From Armatimonadota bacterium (lineage in GTDB: Bacteria; Armatimonadota; UBA5829), in assembly GCA_026415535.1 (NCBI GenBank), contig JAOAGX010000023.1:1-14118 (forward strand): a stretch of 14,118 bases of DNA, read 5' to 3'. Made by a program: the position numbers and the translations under genes. The notes under the pieces were generated by a model. It was not told the DNA's origin. It worked only from the letters and a program-made list of their open reading frames with translations, and searched no databases. Below are positions 6,426 through 13,096 of the stretch, piece by piece. The number at the start of each line of letters is the position of its first letter. Position 1 is the stretch's first letter.

Positions 6426-7342
6426 TTCCCAACCTCCCTCACGATCTCGACAAACAAGTCTTCGAGTGTCTGCCTCTGCGGAACCACCGACACCAATGTA
6501 GCTTTTCCGCGAGCCGCTTCTAGAAGCGAGTGGACCTTGTCTTCCGACTCAACGTAGAACCTCACTAGTTCGCCGTCCGACGAGACCCTCTCAGCAAGCG
6601 ACTTTAGCTTTTCGACAAGCCCATCACCTGGCCTGGCAAGAGTAACTACGGTCCGGCCCGCATGCAAGAGGTCGTCAAGCGTGCCGATTTTGACTATCTT
6701 GCCGCGGTTGATAATAGCCACGCGGTCACACACGGTTTCTACATCGCCAAGCTGGTGAGAACTCAGAAATACCGTCTTCCCCTGCTTACCAAGCGACGCG
6801 ATAAGCTCCGTGATGTCTTTATGCGCGATCGGATCAAGCCCAGAAGTAGGCTCATCGAGGAACAAAAGGTCAGGATCGTTTATAAGCGCCTGCGCAATTC
6901 CGATGCGCTGGAGCATCCCCTTCGAATACTGTCGAAGCGTACGATCTCCATCTGATGCGAGTCCGACACGTTTTAGAAGTTCGGTGGTCTTTGTCTTTCG
7001 CAACCCTGCATTCATTCGAAAGAGGCGGCAATAGAAATCGATAACTTCTGCTCCGGTCATGTGCTCGTAGAAATAAGGACTCTCAGGCAAATAGCTGATC
7101 CGGCGTTTGGTCTCGATGTCGCCGGCTGGCTTGCCCAGTACTTCAGCTTCTCCCGCTGACGGAAAGAGCAGTCCAAGGAGAATCTTGATGGTGGTCGTCT
7201 TGCCCGCCCCGTTCGGACCTATGAAGCCGAACACCTCTCCCTCGGCAACGCTGAAACTGATGTTGTCCACGGCAGCAACGATGCCTTTAAGTCCTCCTCC
7301 GTAGAACTTCGTCAAACCTCTAACGCTGATGGCGTCCGCCAC
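6422..7342 (-). CDS. ABC transporter ATP-binding protein
   Basis: The product has 306 residues from a GTG at 7342 preceded by an AGGGGG ribosome site about 8 nt away. It shows Walker A GPNGAGKT (42-49), a YLPE segment in the Q-loop position (84-87; Glu where many have Gln, common in this subfamily), the signature YSKGM (139-143), Walker B LLFLDEP (159-165), the D-loop SGLD and the H-loop SSH (H196). About 90 C-terminal residues follow the nucleotide-binding domain, as in the CcmA/NatA/DrrA-like group that pairs with ABC-2 permeases. It is first in a three-gene operon with the permease and TPR protein, and powers their transport. Drug, lipid, polysaccharide or protein substrates are all possible. 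Confidence 0.93.
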   Translation of the reverse strand: MADAISVRGLTKFYGGGLKGIVAAVDNISFSVAEGEVFGFIGPNGAGKTTTIKILLGLLFPSAGEAEVLGKPAGDIETKRRISYLPESPYFYEHMTGAEVIDFYCRLFRMNAGLRKTKTTELLKRVGLASDGDRTLRQYSKGMLQRIGIAQALINDPDLLFLDEPTSGLDPIAHKDITELIASLGKQGKTVFLSSHQLGDVETVCDRVAIINRGKIVKIGTLDDLLHAGRTVVTLARPGDGLVEKLKSLAERVSSDGELVRFYVESEDKVHSLLEAARGKATLVSVVPQRQTLEDLFVEIVREVGK

Positions 7343-7627
7343 GGTTATTCCCCCTTTTTGTGGCTCTAGCTAGTCAGTATCGCGTCTCGGACACCTGGTC
7401 CGATTCGTTGAGTGATAAAAAGAACTCATCGTGCCGTTTGAAGTATTTTTATTGCGTACCAGCACCTGATTAACCGCAGCACGTCACTATTCCTGCGTAC
7501 CGAACAAGACATCATTGACTATACGGCACTCCGAGCGCGAATGTTCCGCCAGATATATGAGCGCGACTTCAGTTGGGTTTTCGCAAAAGAGAAGCTAAAG
7601 CACCGCGTTCCGAATTAGGAGATTGTA
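7343..7627. other. Intergenic region between the ABC operon and tRNA-Ala
   Basis: About 285 bp lie between divergent transcription units. On the minus strand TTCAAA and TTTATC spaced 17 nt apart (about 7414-7442) are a weak candidate promoter for the ABC operon. GGACACCTGGTCC (7389-7401) is an imperfect palindrome between that candidate and the ATPase start. On the plus strand a 59-codon frame (7442-7618) stays open but has no usable start except an internal ATG at 7541; I do not call it a gene. Nothing else is seen. Confidence 0.5.
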
Positions 7628-7656
7628 TTGAACTCTGTCGCACGTGGTGGTATAAT
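7628..7656 (+). promoter_or_regulatory. Strong sigma-70-type promoter of tRNA-Ala
   Basis: TTGAAC (7628-7633) and a perfect TATAAT (7651-7656) are separated by exactly 17 bp. The mature tRNA starts 13 nt downstream, so transcription should begin about 6 nt before it. Confidence 0.85.
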
Positions 7657-7669
7657 TTGGGTACGACAA

Positions 7670-7745
7670 GGGGCAGTGGCTCAGCTGGGAGAGCGCATCC
7701 TTCGCACGGATGAGGTCGGGAGTTCGAATCTCCTCTGCTCCACCA
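7670..7745 (+). tRNA. tRNA-Ala (anticodon CGC)
   Basis: The 76 nt fold into a full cloverleaf: acceptor GGGGCAG with CTGCTCC, a D-arm GCTC...GAGC, an anticodon stem CATCC/GGATG around the loop TTCGCAC (U33, anticodon CGC, A37), and a T-arm GGGAG-TTCGAAT-CTCCT. The G3-U70 pair that identifies alanine tRNA is present, the discriminator is A, and CCA is encoded. It reads GCG codons. It has its own promoter and terminator, so it is a single-gene unit. Antisense open frames over it are the common tRNA translation artefact. Confidence 0.97.
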
Positions 7746-7751
7746 TGCGAA

Positions 7752-7794
7752 GCAAGTCGACTTGCATAAAGTGGTTCCTGCAAGTCGACTTTTT
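7752..7794 (+). terminator. Intrinsic terminator of tRNA-Ala
   Basis: AAGTCGACTTGC (7754-7765) pairs perfectly over 12 bp with GCAAGTCGACTT (7780-7791) around a 14-nt loop, and the stem runs straight into a T-tract (TTTTT at 7790-7794). The left arm is itself part of a 14-bp perfect palindrome GCAAGTCGACTTGC (7752-7765), so alternative pairings are possible. Confidence 0.85.
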
Positions 7795-7814
7795 GTGCTT
7801 CTGTGCCGGTGTTT

Positions 7815-7978
7815 GACCCCAAATAAGCTGGGGTATATCGTTGATGAGAGGTACCAGACTCTGCCCTGGTTTGAAGCCACTATCTCTATCTGGCGAGCTA
7901 GAAATAGACAAGTCGCCGTCGGTAAAACGAGATAATAAAAGGCTTTGACCGGGGCTTTTTGTCGTACAAGCAAGCCCC
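7815..7978. other. Cluster of hairpins, possible structured RNA or regulatory region
   Basis: Four inverted repeats follow one another: ACCCCA/TGGGGT (7816-7834, 7-nt loop), ACCAG/CTGGT (7853-7870), a nested structure with TATCTC/GAGATA (7881-7934) enclosing GGCGA/TCGCC (7892-7917) and an inner CTA-GAAA-TAG with a GNRA loop, and GGGGCTT/AAGCCCC (7951-7978) with inner TTGT/ACAA. No protein frame explains this. I do not recognise a known riboswitch or RNA family, and the strand is uncertain. The rest of 7979-8315 is also gene-free and holds the repeats listed separately. Confidence 0.4.
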
Positions 7979-8018
7979 AAATGCAAGTTCCTCTTTGTAC
8001 ACCTTTGCCCTGGATTGT

Positions 8019-8156
8019 GCGTTATTATTGGTGGTTTTAGGACACTAGTGACTGAGTGTTTGTGCGCTTGCAAAGAGAGCTTTTCACAGCAACGTTCTTC
8101 CCTTAGCTCAGAATAACAACCTGGCACGCTCATCATTTCGAGCGTAGCGGATAATC
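8019..8156. repeat. Intergenic repeat block, copy near murA
   Basis: GCGTTATTATTG (8019-8030) is identical to 12909-12920. GTTCTTCCCTTAGCTCAGAA (from 8094), continuing TAACAACCTG, aligns with the segment at 12874-12902. CATTTCGAGCGTAGCGGATA (from 8134) is the right-hand half of the common CTTCGCT/AGCGTAGCG repeat. The order of modules differs from the other copy, so this looks like a decayed mosaic of repeats rather than one element. Confidence 0.55.
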
Positions 8157-8259
8157 TACAACTGCAAGTGCGAATAACTGATTCGGCGCTTTTGGAACTG
8201 GCCCCAGAAACATCTAACGCGCGGCTGAAGCAAAGGCTTCGGATTACAAAGCGTTCTAG

Positions 8260-8298
8260 AAGTTAGGTTGTTGCGACAAGCGCGTTCTATCGCAACAG
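8260..8298. repeat. Short inverted-repeat element (GGTTGTTGCGA...TCGCAACAG)
   Basis: The left end AAGTTAGGTTGTTGCGA (8260-8276) is identical over 17 nt to 12966-12982, and a diverged third copy of its core lies at 12834-12850. It pairs with TCGCAACAG (8290-8298) to make a compact hairpin just upstream of the murA promoter. A separate small hairpin, CTGAAGC-AAAG-GCTTCGG, lies at 8225-8242. Confidence 0.6.
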
Positions 8299-8315
8299 CT
8301 TCGACTCGGGCGAGC

Positions 8316-8345
8316 TTGACACTGTTTAGTCGACGCGAGTATACT
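8316..8345 (+). promoter_or_regulatory. Promoter of the murA-mreB operon
   Basis: A perfect TTGACA (8316-8321) and TATACT (8340-8345) are separated by 18 bp, about 105 nt before the murA start. The -10 box lies within the 10-bp palindrome GAGTATACTC (8337-8346), which could be an operator. The predicted leader of about 100 nt contains no hairpin with a T-tract. Confidence 0.75.
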
Positions 8346-8452
8346 CAATCCGGCGTAGCAGGCTCCTCGCAATTGTCAGCCGAGGATAGCGCTAGCCGGT
8401 AATCGGCAAGCCACCTCAGAAAAAACGACACTCAAAAGGAGGATCGTACAAC

Positions 8453-9769
8453 TTGGACAAGCTTATAGTGACCGGTGGAACACGCCTCGAAGGAACAGTG
8501 GAAATGAGCGGAGGAAAGAACGGGTGTCTTGCGCTCATGGCCGGCGCATTGCTTGCCAAGGGAGAAACGATCCTCATTAACGTACCACAAATTGGAGACG
8601 TGAGGACCATGATCGAGGTGCTTCGCGCATTGGGTGTCAGATGCGACGAAGAACCCGGCGGAGTCCTTAAGATAGACGCGACTGAGATCCGCACTACCGA
8701 GGCCCCCTATGAATTGGTGCGTAAGATGCGCGCATCCTTCTGCGTGCTTGGACCACTATTAGCGCGAAAAGGATACGCAAAGGTCGCCATGCCCGGAGGA
8801 TGTGATATCGGAGCGCGGCCTATTGACTTCCATGTCAAGGGAATTCAAACGCTTGGAGCTCACCTTGTCACGGATCACGGATTCGTTGAAGTAGAGGCGG
8901 ACCGGCTTCATGGCGGACAGATATACCTTAACTTCCCTAGTGCCGGCGCAACTCAACACTTAATGACAACCGCTGCCCTAGCCGAAGGAGTTACCACCAT
9001 TCACAACGCCGCAATGGAACCAGAAGTAGTTGAAGTAGCGGCTTTCCTCAATAAGATGGGCGCACGGATAGAAGGAGCGGGCACTGCCACCGTGCGAATT
9101 GAAGGCGTCAAGGAACTACGCGGCACAACATTTAAGCTGATACCTGACAGAATGGAAGCCGGAACATTTGCCGTTGCAGCCGTGATAACAATGGGCGATG
9201 TGCGAATCGAGAACATCCGACCTGCAGACGTAGAGCCGTTCGTCATGAAACTCAGAGAAACTGGGGCTATTGTTGATATGTATGAAAACGCCATGCGCGT
9301 GCGGTGCAACGCTCGCCCGCTGGCAACTGATATTATGACGATGCCCCACCCCGGATTTCCAACCGATTTGCAGCAACCATTCGCAGCAATGCTTTCCATA
9401 GCGGAGGGAACCTCGGTCGTAACGGAGAACGTATACGAGCGCAGGTTTAAGTATGTCAACGAGCTCGTGAGAATGGGCGCGGACATCAAGCAAGAAGGTC
9501 GAACCGCCATTATCACGGGCGTTCCAAAGCTGACTGGAGCCCAAACCGCGGCTACCGACCTGCGCGCCGGGGCCGCGCTGGTATGCGCCGCGCTTGCCGC
9601 CGAAGGTCAAAGTGAAATATCTGGGGTCGAACACATAGAGCGCGGATATGAGAATCTTGTCGGCAAGCTGCGATCTCTGGGTGCCCAAATAAACGATAAC
9701 GGGTCCGAAACCAAAGAAGCTCCGACCACCGAACCTGTTGTGCAGGCTAGCGGAAGCCCCGTCCTTTGA
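8453..9769 (+). CDS. murA: UDP-N-acetylglucosamine 1-carboxyvinyltransferase
   Basis: The product has 438 residues from a TTG at 8453 with an AAAGGAGG ribosome site 10 nt upstream. It transfers enolpyruvate from PEP to UDP-GlcNAc, the first committed step of peptidoglycan synthesis in the cytoplasm. The substrate-binding K22-N23 (SGGKN), the catalytic loop MPGGCDIGARPID with Cys117, and the base Asp305 (FPTDLQ) are all present; the Cys, rather than Asp, predicts a fosfomycin-sensitive enzyme. The two inside-out beta/alpha domains are complete. About 24 polar residues at the C-terminus (after position 414) extend beyond the usual end near 419. It overlaps mreB by 4 bp and shares a strong promoter, linking wall precursor supply with wall shape control. 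Confidence 0.97.
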   Translation: MDKLIVTGGTRLEGTVEMSGGKNGCLALMAGALLAKGETILINVPQIGDVRTMIEVLRALGVRCDEEPGGVLKIDATEIRTTEAPYELVRKMRASFCVLGPLLARKGYAKVAMPGGCDIGARPIDFHVKGIQTLGAHLVTDHGFVEVEADRLHGGQIYLNFPSAGATQHLMTTAALAEGVTTIHNAAMEPEVVEVAAFLNKMGARIEGAGTATVRIEGVKELRGTTFKLIPDRMEAGTFAVAAVITMGDVRIENIRPADVEPFVMKLRETGAIVDMYENAMRVRCNARPLATDIMTMPHPGFPTDLQQPFAAMLSIAEGTSVVTENVYERRFKYVNELVRMGADIKQEGRTAIITGVPKLTGAQTAATDLRAGAALVCAALAAEGQSEISGVEHIERGYENLVGKLRSLGAQINDNGSETKEAPTTEPVVQASGSPVL

Positions 9770-10833
9770 AATCGGACCTCAAACCTCGGATATCAAAGAG
9801 AGGCAAAGACTCTGTGTTTAACCTGGTGCCTGAGCTTGGCATCGACCTAGGCACGGCAAATATTTTAGTCTACCTCAAGGGAAGAGGGATCGTCCTGCGC
9901 GAGCCGTCGGTCGTAGCCGTCAACACAACAACTGGAGCACTTGTGGCGGTCGGCGAGGAAGCACGTCTGATGCTCGGCCGTACACCCGGCAACATCGTTG
10001 CCATTCGGCCGATGTGTGACGGAGTTATCGCCGACTACACTACAACACAAAAAATGCTTGAGTACCTAATCGCCAAGGTTTGCGGCAAGAAGAGGATACT
10101 CAAGCCCACTGTGATAGTCGCTGTTCCGTCGCAGGTAACCCCCGTCGAAAAGAGGGCCGTCATACAAGCAGCTAAAAGCGCTGGAGCCAAACAGGCCTAT
10201 CCAATTGAGGAACCAATGGCCGCCGCAATTGGAGCCGGACTTCCTATATCCGCACCAGGCGGAAATATGATTGTCGATATCGGCGGTGGCACGACCGATA
10301 TAGCCGTGATTTCACTGAACGGCGTAGTGATTTCCAAATCGATCCGCGTCGGCGGAAACAAGATGGATGAGGTGATCCAGCGCCATATTAAGGCAAAATA
10401 CAACCTCATGATCGGTGACCGAACGGCCGAGGAGATCAAGGTCAAGATTGGCAGCGCATTTCCAATGGAGACTGAACTTGCGTTGGAAGTGCGAGGACGC
10501 GACCTAGTAGCGGGGTTGCCGAAAACAATCGAGGTTCGCTCGGACGAAATTCGAGAGGCGCTCTCCGAACCTATCGGACAAATAGTTGATCGCGTAAAGA
10601 GCGTTCTCGAAAACACGCCTCCTGAACTCAGCTCAGATATCATTGAGCGCGGAATCATGCTGACTGGTGGTGTGGCGCTATTGAGGGGACTCGACAAGTT
10701 GCTCGCCGCCGAGACCGGCATCCCAATACATGTCGCCGAGGATCCTCTCTCGTGTGTAGCCCTCGGATGTGGGCGAGCGCTAGATCAGTTGGACGCCATC
10801 CGGGACAAGTTCATCGAGATGGGGTTCGAGTGA
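9766..10833 (+). CDS. mreB: MreB/Mbl rod-shape-determining actin homologue
   Basis: The product has 355 residues if translation begins at the TTG at 9766, which overlaps the murA stop as TTGA. An in-frame GTG at 9814, with GAGAGG upstream, would remove 16 residues and give a start (VFNLVPELGIDLGTAN) closer to typical MreB, so the start is uncertain. Phosphate-1 motif GIDLGTAN (25-32), the catalytic IEEPMAAAIGA (147-157), phosphate-2 DIGGGTTD (171-178) and the adenosine motif TGGVALLRG (300-308) are all seen. MreB forms membrane-associated filaments that guide the elongasome. No mreC or mreD follows. The murA-adjacent position is like mbl in Bacillus, where murAA lies near mbl, so an Mbl-type role is possible. 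Confidence 0.95.
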   Translation: MKSDLKPRISKRGKDSVFNLVPELGIDLGTANILVYLKGRGIVLREPSVVAVNTTTGALVAVGEEARLMLGRTPGNIVAIRPMCDGVIADYTTTQKMLEYLIAKVCGKKRILKPTVIVAVPSQVTPVEKRAVIQAAKSAGAKQAYPIEEPMAAAIGAGLPISAPGGNMIVDIGGGTTDIAVISLNGVVISKSIRVGGNKMDEVIQRHIKAKYNLMIGDRTAEEIKVKIGSAFPMETELALEVRGRDLVAGLPKTIEVRSDEIREALSEPIGQIVDRVKSVLENTPPELSSDIIERGIMLTGGVALLRGLDKLLAAETGIPIHVAEDPLSCVALGCGRALDQLDAIRDKFIEMGFE

Positions 10834-10862
10834 GAACTGTAAGATAGGAAATGAAAAGTAAT

Positions 10863-10894
10863 GCCTGATGAGCAATCGTCAGGCGTTGTGTTTT
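10863..10894 (+). terminator. Hairpin after mreB, likely (partial) terminator
   Basis: GCCTGATGA (10863-10871) and TCGTCAGGC (10876-10884) form a 9-bp stem with one T-G pair around a GCAA tetraloop. Six nucleotides later comes TTTT. The T-tract is short and offset, so read-through into the SLH gene is plausible. Confidence 0.55.
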
Positions 10895-10915
10895 ATGTCG
10901 TGTAAGGAGAAAAAA

Positions 10916-11434
10916 TTGAAGATACTTATGCCAATCTTGGTGCTCGGGTTGCTGTTGGGGAATCACGCGTCGGCCACGGAACCTTTCAAAGATGTACCAA
11001 GCAATCACTGGGCAGCGGAGGCTGTGCAAAAGCTCAAGGACAAAGGAATTTTGAAAGGCTACCCCGACAAAACGTTTAGGGGAGACGAGCCGGTCACGCG
11101 CTACGAACTTGCAGCTGCATTAGTGAGGTTCGCCGAGTTTTTGCAAGAAAGTCAGGAACCGCTGGTACCTAACGAGGAGAGTAAGACCCAGCAAAACCCC
11201 GACTGCAAAAATCTAGAGAAGACGACCCCAGCCAAAGTTCAGTCTCCAAACACCACCGAATTAAAAAACCCTGCGAAGGTCCTAATCGAGAGAGGATTCC
11301 TGCCAAAAGATTCCGCGCTACTGCGAAGCGGGGATAAGCCGATAAGCTGCAAAGAGCTTGCTGATGCGCTTGCATGGATCGCTAAAAGGTTGATTGAGCT
11401 TAGGGTGGAAGAAGTTCCGATCGAGAAGATGTAG
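10916..11434 (+). CDS. Small exported SLH-domain protein
   Basis: The product has 172 residues from the TTG at 10916, chosen because AAGGAG lies 6 nt upstream and the protein then opens with a signal peptide (MKILMPILVLGLLLGNHASA, likely cut after ASA at 20). An ATG at 10868 is inside the hairpin after mreB and is rejected. Residues 24-71 are a clear SLH domain: FKDVPSNHWAAEAVQKL, GILKGYPDKTFRGDEPVTRYE. A Pro/Asn/Lys-rich linker (about 80-118) follows, and then a degenerate second SLH-like half (about 119-160; ISCKELADALAWIAKRL). SLH domains bind pyruvylated wall polymers or anchor outer membrane to peptidoglycan. No catalytic domain is attached. Its place after murA-mreB suggests an envelope role. 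Confidence 0.82.
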   Translation: MKILMPILVLGLLLGNHASATEPFKDVPSNHWAAEAVQKLKDKGILKGYPDKTFRGDEPVTRYELAAALVRFAEFLQESQEPLVPNEESKTQQNPDCKNLEKTTPAKVQSPNTTELKNPAKVLIERGFLPKDSALLRSGDKPISCKELADALAWIAKRLIELRVEEVPIEKM

Positions 11435-11558
11435 TTCCGCCACGACGCGAACGTTTCGACTAACACTGCCCAGACCACACCCCGAGTTGCCTGGTCTATT
11501 TCTGCAACGTAACTCACGAGTCCGGACTTGCTAAGCTAGGCAGATAAAGGATGCTTAA

Positions 11559-12035
11559 CTACAGTCCTAGTTCGTTTTGCTTACGTGACTTCGCATTCTT
11601 TTTCTGTGTACTTTGCTGGGTGGTCTTTGCTCTGCGTTGATCTTTAATCGCCTGGTTTGCAAGTTCGTCGGCTCGCTCGTTTAACTCCCGCGGAACGTGA
11701 GAAATAAGCACGCGGCGAAATCGGCTAAGCAAGGTAATTGCCTTTTCGTGAAGAGGCTTTAGGTTGGAAGACTTGACCTTGTATACTCCAGATATCTGCC
11801 GCGCCATAAGTTCGCTGTCGACATTTATCCGAATTGAGTCGCAGCCGAGATCGAGCGCTTCCCAAAGTCCGCGGATGAGAGCTAAATACTCTGCGGCGTT
11901 ATTGGTGGCTTCCCCAACGTATTCGCCGACCTCTCTAATTACCGTGCCCGATTGATCCGCAATAACAACACCGATAGCCGCCGGGCCGGGATTGCCCTTT
12001 GAGGCGCCATCCGTGTATATCGCTAGCTCATTCAT
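11559..12035 (-). CDS. rnhA: Ribonuclease HI family protein
   Basis: The product has 158 residues. The RNase H fold begins at once with AIYTDGASKGNPGPAAIGVV; the catalytic acids are D9, E49 (NNAAEYLAL), D73 (VDSELMARQ) and D123 (NERADELAN), with H113 in the flexible loop. It cuts the RNA strand of RNA-DNA hybrids. The form is the compact RVT_3-like type without the basic handle of the Escherichia coli enzyme. A 28-residue Lys/Arg/Gln-rich tail (from about 131) may add nucleic-acid binding. The ATG overlaps the stop of the upstream zinc-ribbon gene (TAATG), so the two are translationally coupled. It converges on the SLH gene across a 124-bp spacer. Confidence 0.93.
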   Translation of the reverse strand: MNELAIYTDGASKGNPGPAAIGVVIADQSGTVIREVGEYVGEATNNAAEYLALIRGLWEALDLGCDSIRINVDSELMARQISGVYKVKSSNLKPLHEKAITLLSRFRRVLISHVPRELNERADELANQAIKDQRRAKTTQQSTQKKNAKSRKQNELGL

Positions 12036-12748
12036 TACTCGGTGTCGAGGAACAGAATGCGGCCGCAGCTCTCACAAGAGACGTATTCTTTGTCCTGTTG
12101 TAGGCTGCGGGCAATGAACGGGGTCACGGAGATTCGACAACCTTCGCACTTGCCCTGGATAACCCTAGCGATACCTGTGTTGCCGGTTTTCCTCCGAACA
12201 GTCTCATATCGCGTAAGAAGAGCCTTGTCGGTAATCTTTGGTGCGACCTCTTCGCGACGACTGATGGTTTCGGCTAGTTGTCTCTCGAGGGCAACTTTCT
12301 CGGCCGACTCTTTCTCGATCGCCTCGGCTATCTGTTTTTCTAGGGTTTCCACGTTATCTCGTGCAACGCGCGCCTCGGAGCGAGCTTTTTCGACCTGGTC
12401 ATAGAGTTCGAGTGTGCGACCGTCAAGTTGGCTCTGTTGGGACTTGAGCATCTCGATCTCTTTTTCTATGGCGGAGAGTTCTTTGGGATTGGTTACCTCG
12501 CCACTGTAGAGGCGTTTTTCAAAAGTGGCCCGTTTCTCGTCAATCGATTTGAGCCTAAGCTCGTTGTCCTTAAGTTCGGTCTCGACAACGTGGAGCGCCT
12601 TCTCGGCAGCCTCTAGTGCCGGCCTAGCGCGTTCGAGCTTGTCTTTTAGGTCGCGCGCGCCGCTCAATGCAGACAGCCTCGCCTTGATACGGCCTATCGT
12701 AATGTCCAACCCCTGAAGCTCGTACAGAGCAGACAATTGCTCCCTCAT
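12035..12748 (-). CDS. Coiled-coil protein with C4 zinc ribbon (COG1579 family)
   Basis: The product has 237 residues from the ATG at 12748, chosen because GGAAGGTG precedes it at proper spacing; a GTG 9 nt upstream overlaps that site. Residues about 1-175 are a long antiparallel coiled coil with the family's hallmark LYSGEVTNPKELSAIEKEIE (80-99) at the turn. The C-terminal zinc ribbon has CEGC (201-204) and CESC (225-228). The family includes Helicobacter HP0958 (FlgZ) and chlamydial CdsZ, which bind RNA or partner proteins; its role in most bacteria is unclear. It is often found beside RNase H or Nif3-type genes, and here directly precedes rnhA with a 1-bp overlap. Confidence 0.9.
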   Translation of the reverse strand: MREQLSALYELQGLDITIGRIKARLSALSGARDLKDKLERARPALEAAEKALHVVETELKDNELRLKSIDEKRATFEKRLYSGEVTNPKELSAIEKEIEMLKSQQSQLDGRTLELYDQVEKARSEARVARDNVETLEKQIAEAIEKESAEKVALERQLAETISRREEVAPKITDKALLTRYETVRRKTGNTGIARVIQGKCEGCRISVTPFIARSLQQDKEYVSCESCGRILFLDTE

Positions 12749-12833
12749 TCGGTTCACCTTCCGCTAACCGGCCTATCGCCGCACAGAGATTGTAACAGAA
12801 CGCGACGCATAGGCGCAACGGCGCCTCCGGAAA

Positions 12834-13058
12834 TTAGGTTGTTGGGATAAATGCGTTTTCGAACGTCGGGAGATTCTTCGCTGCGCTCAGAATGACAACC
12901 TGACTGCCGCGTTATTATTGTCAGCAAATCTAAGAATCTGCGCTTGCGAGAACGAACAGACATCTAAGTTAGGTTGTTGCGATAGACGCTTCTTTGGCGG
13001 TTCTCTTACTTAGCCGACGAACTCAGAATTACCTCGCGGTCGTGTATTACCGCAACAG
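12834..13058. repeat. Repeat mosaic in the spacer before the alpha/beta hydrolase
   Basis: This spacer of about 375 bp (12749-13125) has no gene. It holds a diverged TTAGGTTGTTG copy (12834-12844), the common repeat AGATTCTTCGCTGCGCTCAG (from 12871) continuing AATGACAACC, GCGTTATTATTG (12909-12920, identical at 8019), and AAGTTAGGTTGTTGCGA (12966-12982, identical at 8260). The last pairs with CGCAACAGCC (13051-13060) over 9 of 10 positions, framing a segment of about 90 bp. The sharing with 8019-8298 shows a family of short palindromic elements in this genome. Confidence 0.65.
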
Positions 13059-13096
13059 CCTCCTTTAGCAATCTCTCAGATAAGGGCATTCGCATG

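Noticed and set aside
7893..7912. Resemblance of GAGCTAGAAATAG to the Cas9 guide scaffold
   Set aside because: The match is a short chance hairpin (CTA-GAAA-TAG); there are no CRISPR repeats, spacers or cas genes in the window.
7569..7973. Antisense open frames across tRNA-Ala with sequences such as SRGDSNSRPHPCEGC
   Set aside because: This is the well-known artefact of translating the antisense strand of a tRNA gene and its flanks; there is no ribosome site or codon signal.
8681..9688. Long open frames on the minus strand opposite murA
   Set aside because: They are shadows of murA, whose catalytic motifs and ribosome site fix the real coding strand.
11472..11497. AGACCA/TGGTCT hairpin between the convergent SLH and rnhA genes as a bidirectional terminator
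   Set aside because: The stem is only 6 bp with a 14-nt loop and lacks a real T-tract on either strand.
12754..12963. Minus-strand frame containing CHSERSEES
   Set aside because: This peptide is the translation of the common intergenic CTTCGCTGCGCTCAGAATGAC repeat and is not a gene.
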